This document shows positions 30,660 to 31,406 of a stretch of 31,406 nucleotides of DNA, piece by piece (the first letter of the stretch is position 1; every line of letters begins with the position of its first letter). This DNA comes from a virus. The stretch lies in the IMG/VR virus record IMGVR_UViG_3300042691_018732, positions 1 through 31,406 of that record, one strand, 5' to 3'. The translations under genes and the position numbers were made by a program. The notes under the pieces were generated by a model. The model was given only the letters and a program-made list of their open reading frames with translations, was not told the DNA's origin and did not search any database.

Positions 30660-31406
30660 ATGCCGCTCGCTCAGGCACAGTCGCCGGTAAACGGACGGAC
30701 AGCCGGCGGCACGTCTTTCTCGCTGTCCTTTGCGTCGGCGCCAGCGCAGGATTCGATAATCGTTATCGTCGCGTCGGCGTGGGCGTCCGGGACGCAGTCT
30801 GCGTGGACTGACGACGATATCCGTAACGGAGCGTCGAGCGCCGGATTCACGCTGGCAGGGTCGGTTTTTTCTTTGTATGGCGTCCGGCATGGAGTGTTCT
30901 GGAAACGGGCGGGCGCAAGCGAACCGGCAACGTACACGTTCGATCCGCAAAATGCGGACATTACGACGCTCTATTCGGTTGGCTGCGCGATCAACTGGAC
31001 TGGCCAAGACCTAACAAGCCCGGTCGATCGGTTCTTTACGGCGACCGGCGAAAGCAGCGCCCCAACAATTACCGATTCGGCGGCAACTTCGCAGGCTGCC
31101 GAGCTTGTCGTAGCGTCGGTAATGGTGGACGCGGGAGACACGAACGTCGGCATCGACGTGCCGGCTACCACCGGCTACACGAACGCGCACATCGAGCAGA
31201 ACTCAACCTCGTACACGGCGCTCTCAGTAGATACCAAAGTCGTGAGCAGCATCGGATCGCAATCGGCAGCGTGGGGCACGCTCGCAGGCTCTTACTCTTG
31301 GACGGCGATCTTGTTCACGATCAAGGAAGACGTCAGCGGCATCCCGGTCCTAAGCGGCTCGACCGTCATCGACATCGGGCAGACCTCCGCGCGGCCGCGC
31401 GTCACC
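30660..31406 (+). CDS. Beta-rich putative tail/fibre protein (3' partial)
   Basis: The frame starts with ATG immediately after the preceding TAA and stays open to the window edge, giving 249 residues. The protein is rich in Ser, Thr, Ala and short beta strands (DSIIVIVASAWASG, ELVVASVMVDAG, SYSWTAILFTIKE) with no charged helices or enzyme motif. The N-terminal layout (FSLSFASAPAQDSIIVIVAS, later YTFDPQNAD) is the type of a repeated beta-sandwich in phage fibre-associated proteins. The full length cannot be judged. Its context supports a virion surface role. Confidence 0.6.
   Translation, partial: MPLAQAQSPVNGRTAGGTSFSLSFASAPAQDSIIVIVASAWASGTQSAWTDDDIRNGASSAGFTLAGSVFSLYGVRHGVFWKRAGASEPATYTFDPQNADITTLYSVGCAINWTGQDLTSPVDRFFTATGESSAPTITDSAATSQAAELVVASVMVDAGDTNVGIDVPATTGYTNAHIEQNSTSYTALSVDTKVVSSIGSQSAAWGTLAGSYSWTAILFTIKEDVSGIPVLSGSTVIDIGQTSARPRVT

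Noticed and set aside
30458-30811. 117-codon + strand frame crossing the border at 30660
   Set aside because: It is in a different frame from the 53-residue protein and the following open gene, and translates to a Pro/Arg/His-rich string without structure.
1-31406. Diversity-generating retroelement (as in some related podoviruses)
   Set aside because: I saw no reverse transcriptase and no template/variable repeat pair in this window.

Overview
The window is part of the genome of a tailed double-stranded DNA phage, or a prophage of that type, of short-tailed (podovirus-like) character. Three things show this: a large set of internal-virion (ejection) type proteins ending in one 2318-residue giant protein, a beta-rich tail nozzle-type protein, and a complete phage-encoded replication set built around a T7-like family A DNA polymerase. 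The host is probably Gram-negative, because there is a lipoprotein signal in the lysis region and an M15-type peptidoglycan peptidase endolysin. The moderately GC-rich sequence with GC-ending codons would suit a pseudomonadote host, but I cannot name host or phage. I see no terminase, portal, major capsid, integrase or tRNA genes here, so the window is incomplete.

Region 1 (1-15033, + strand). It opens inside the C-terminal S74-type self-cleaving chaperone end of a tail fibre or spike. A compact lysis cassette follows (coiled-coil membrane protein, M15 endolysin with a TTG start, two-helix holin, lipoprotein, small helical protein). Then come virion genes: a tail nozzle-like protein, a small virion protein, a glycine-rich ejection-type protein, a GNAT-like acetyltransferase, two more ejection-type proteins and the giant protein with an HELAH zinc-protease motif. 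Genes mostly overlap by 1-4 bases or are a few bases apart, so this looks like one late transcription unit.

Region 2 (15025-26835, - strand, read right to left). This is the early/replication unit. Its order of transcription is: putative winged-helix protein, VRR-NUC-like nuclease, small protein, DNA polymerase A with 3'-5' exonuclease, two small proteins, Cas4/RecB-like Fe-S nuclease, HNH-like protein, membrane-anchored protein, SNF2-type helicase, two small conserved proteins, single-strand DNA-binding-like protein, then a terminator hairpin, HTH protein, PrimPol-helicase fusion and a small conserved protein. It meets the late unit tail to tail, with the two stop codons overlapping.

Region 3 (26836-31406). 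A 157-base divergent intergenic region carries operator-like inverted repeats. To its right the + strand encodes a methyltransferase/DUF115-like fusion, small beta-rich virion-type proteins, a LamG-like putative receptor-binding protein, a very short conserved-type protein and a beta-rich protein that runs off the window. Tail fibre-type genes therefore lie at both ends of the window.

The points I rate highest for follow-up are a nested inverted repeat that flanks a terminator and covers the ribosome-binding site of the HTH gene (18471-18531), the methyltransferase-DUF115 fusion, the operator array at 26923-26970, and the mosaic structure of the giant protein and of the right-hand fibre cluster. 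All family assignments are from motif recognition by eye; no database search was run.
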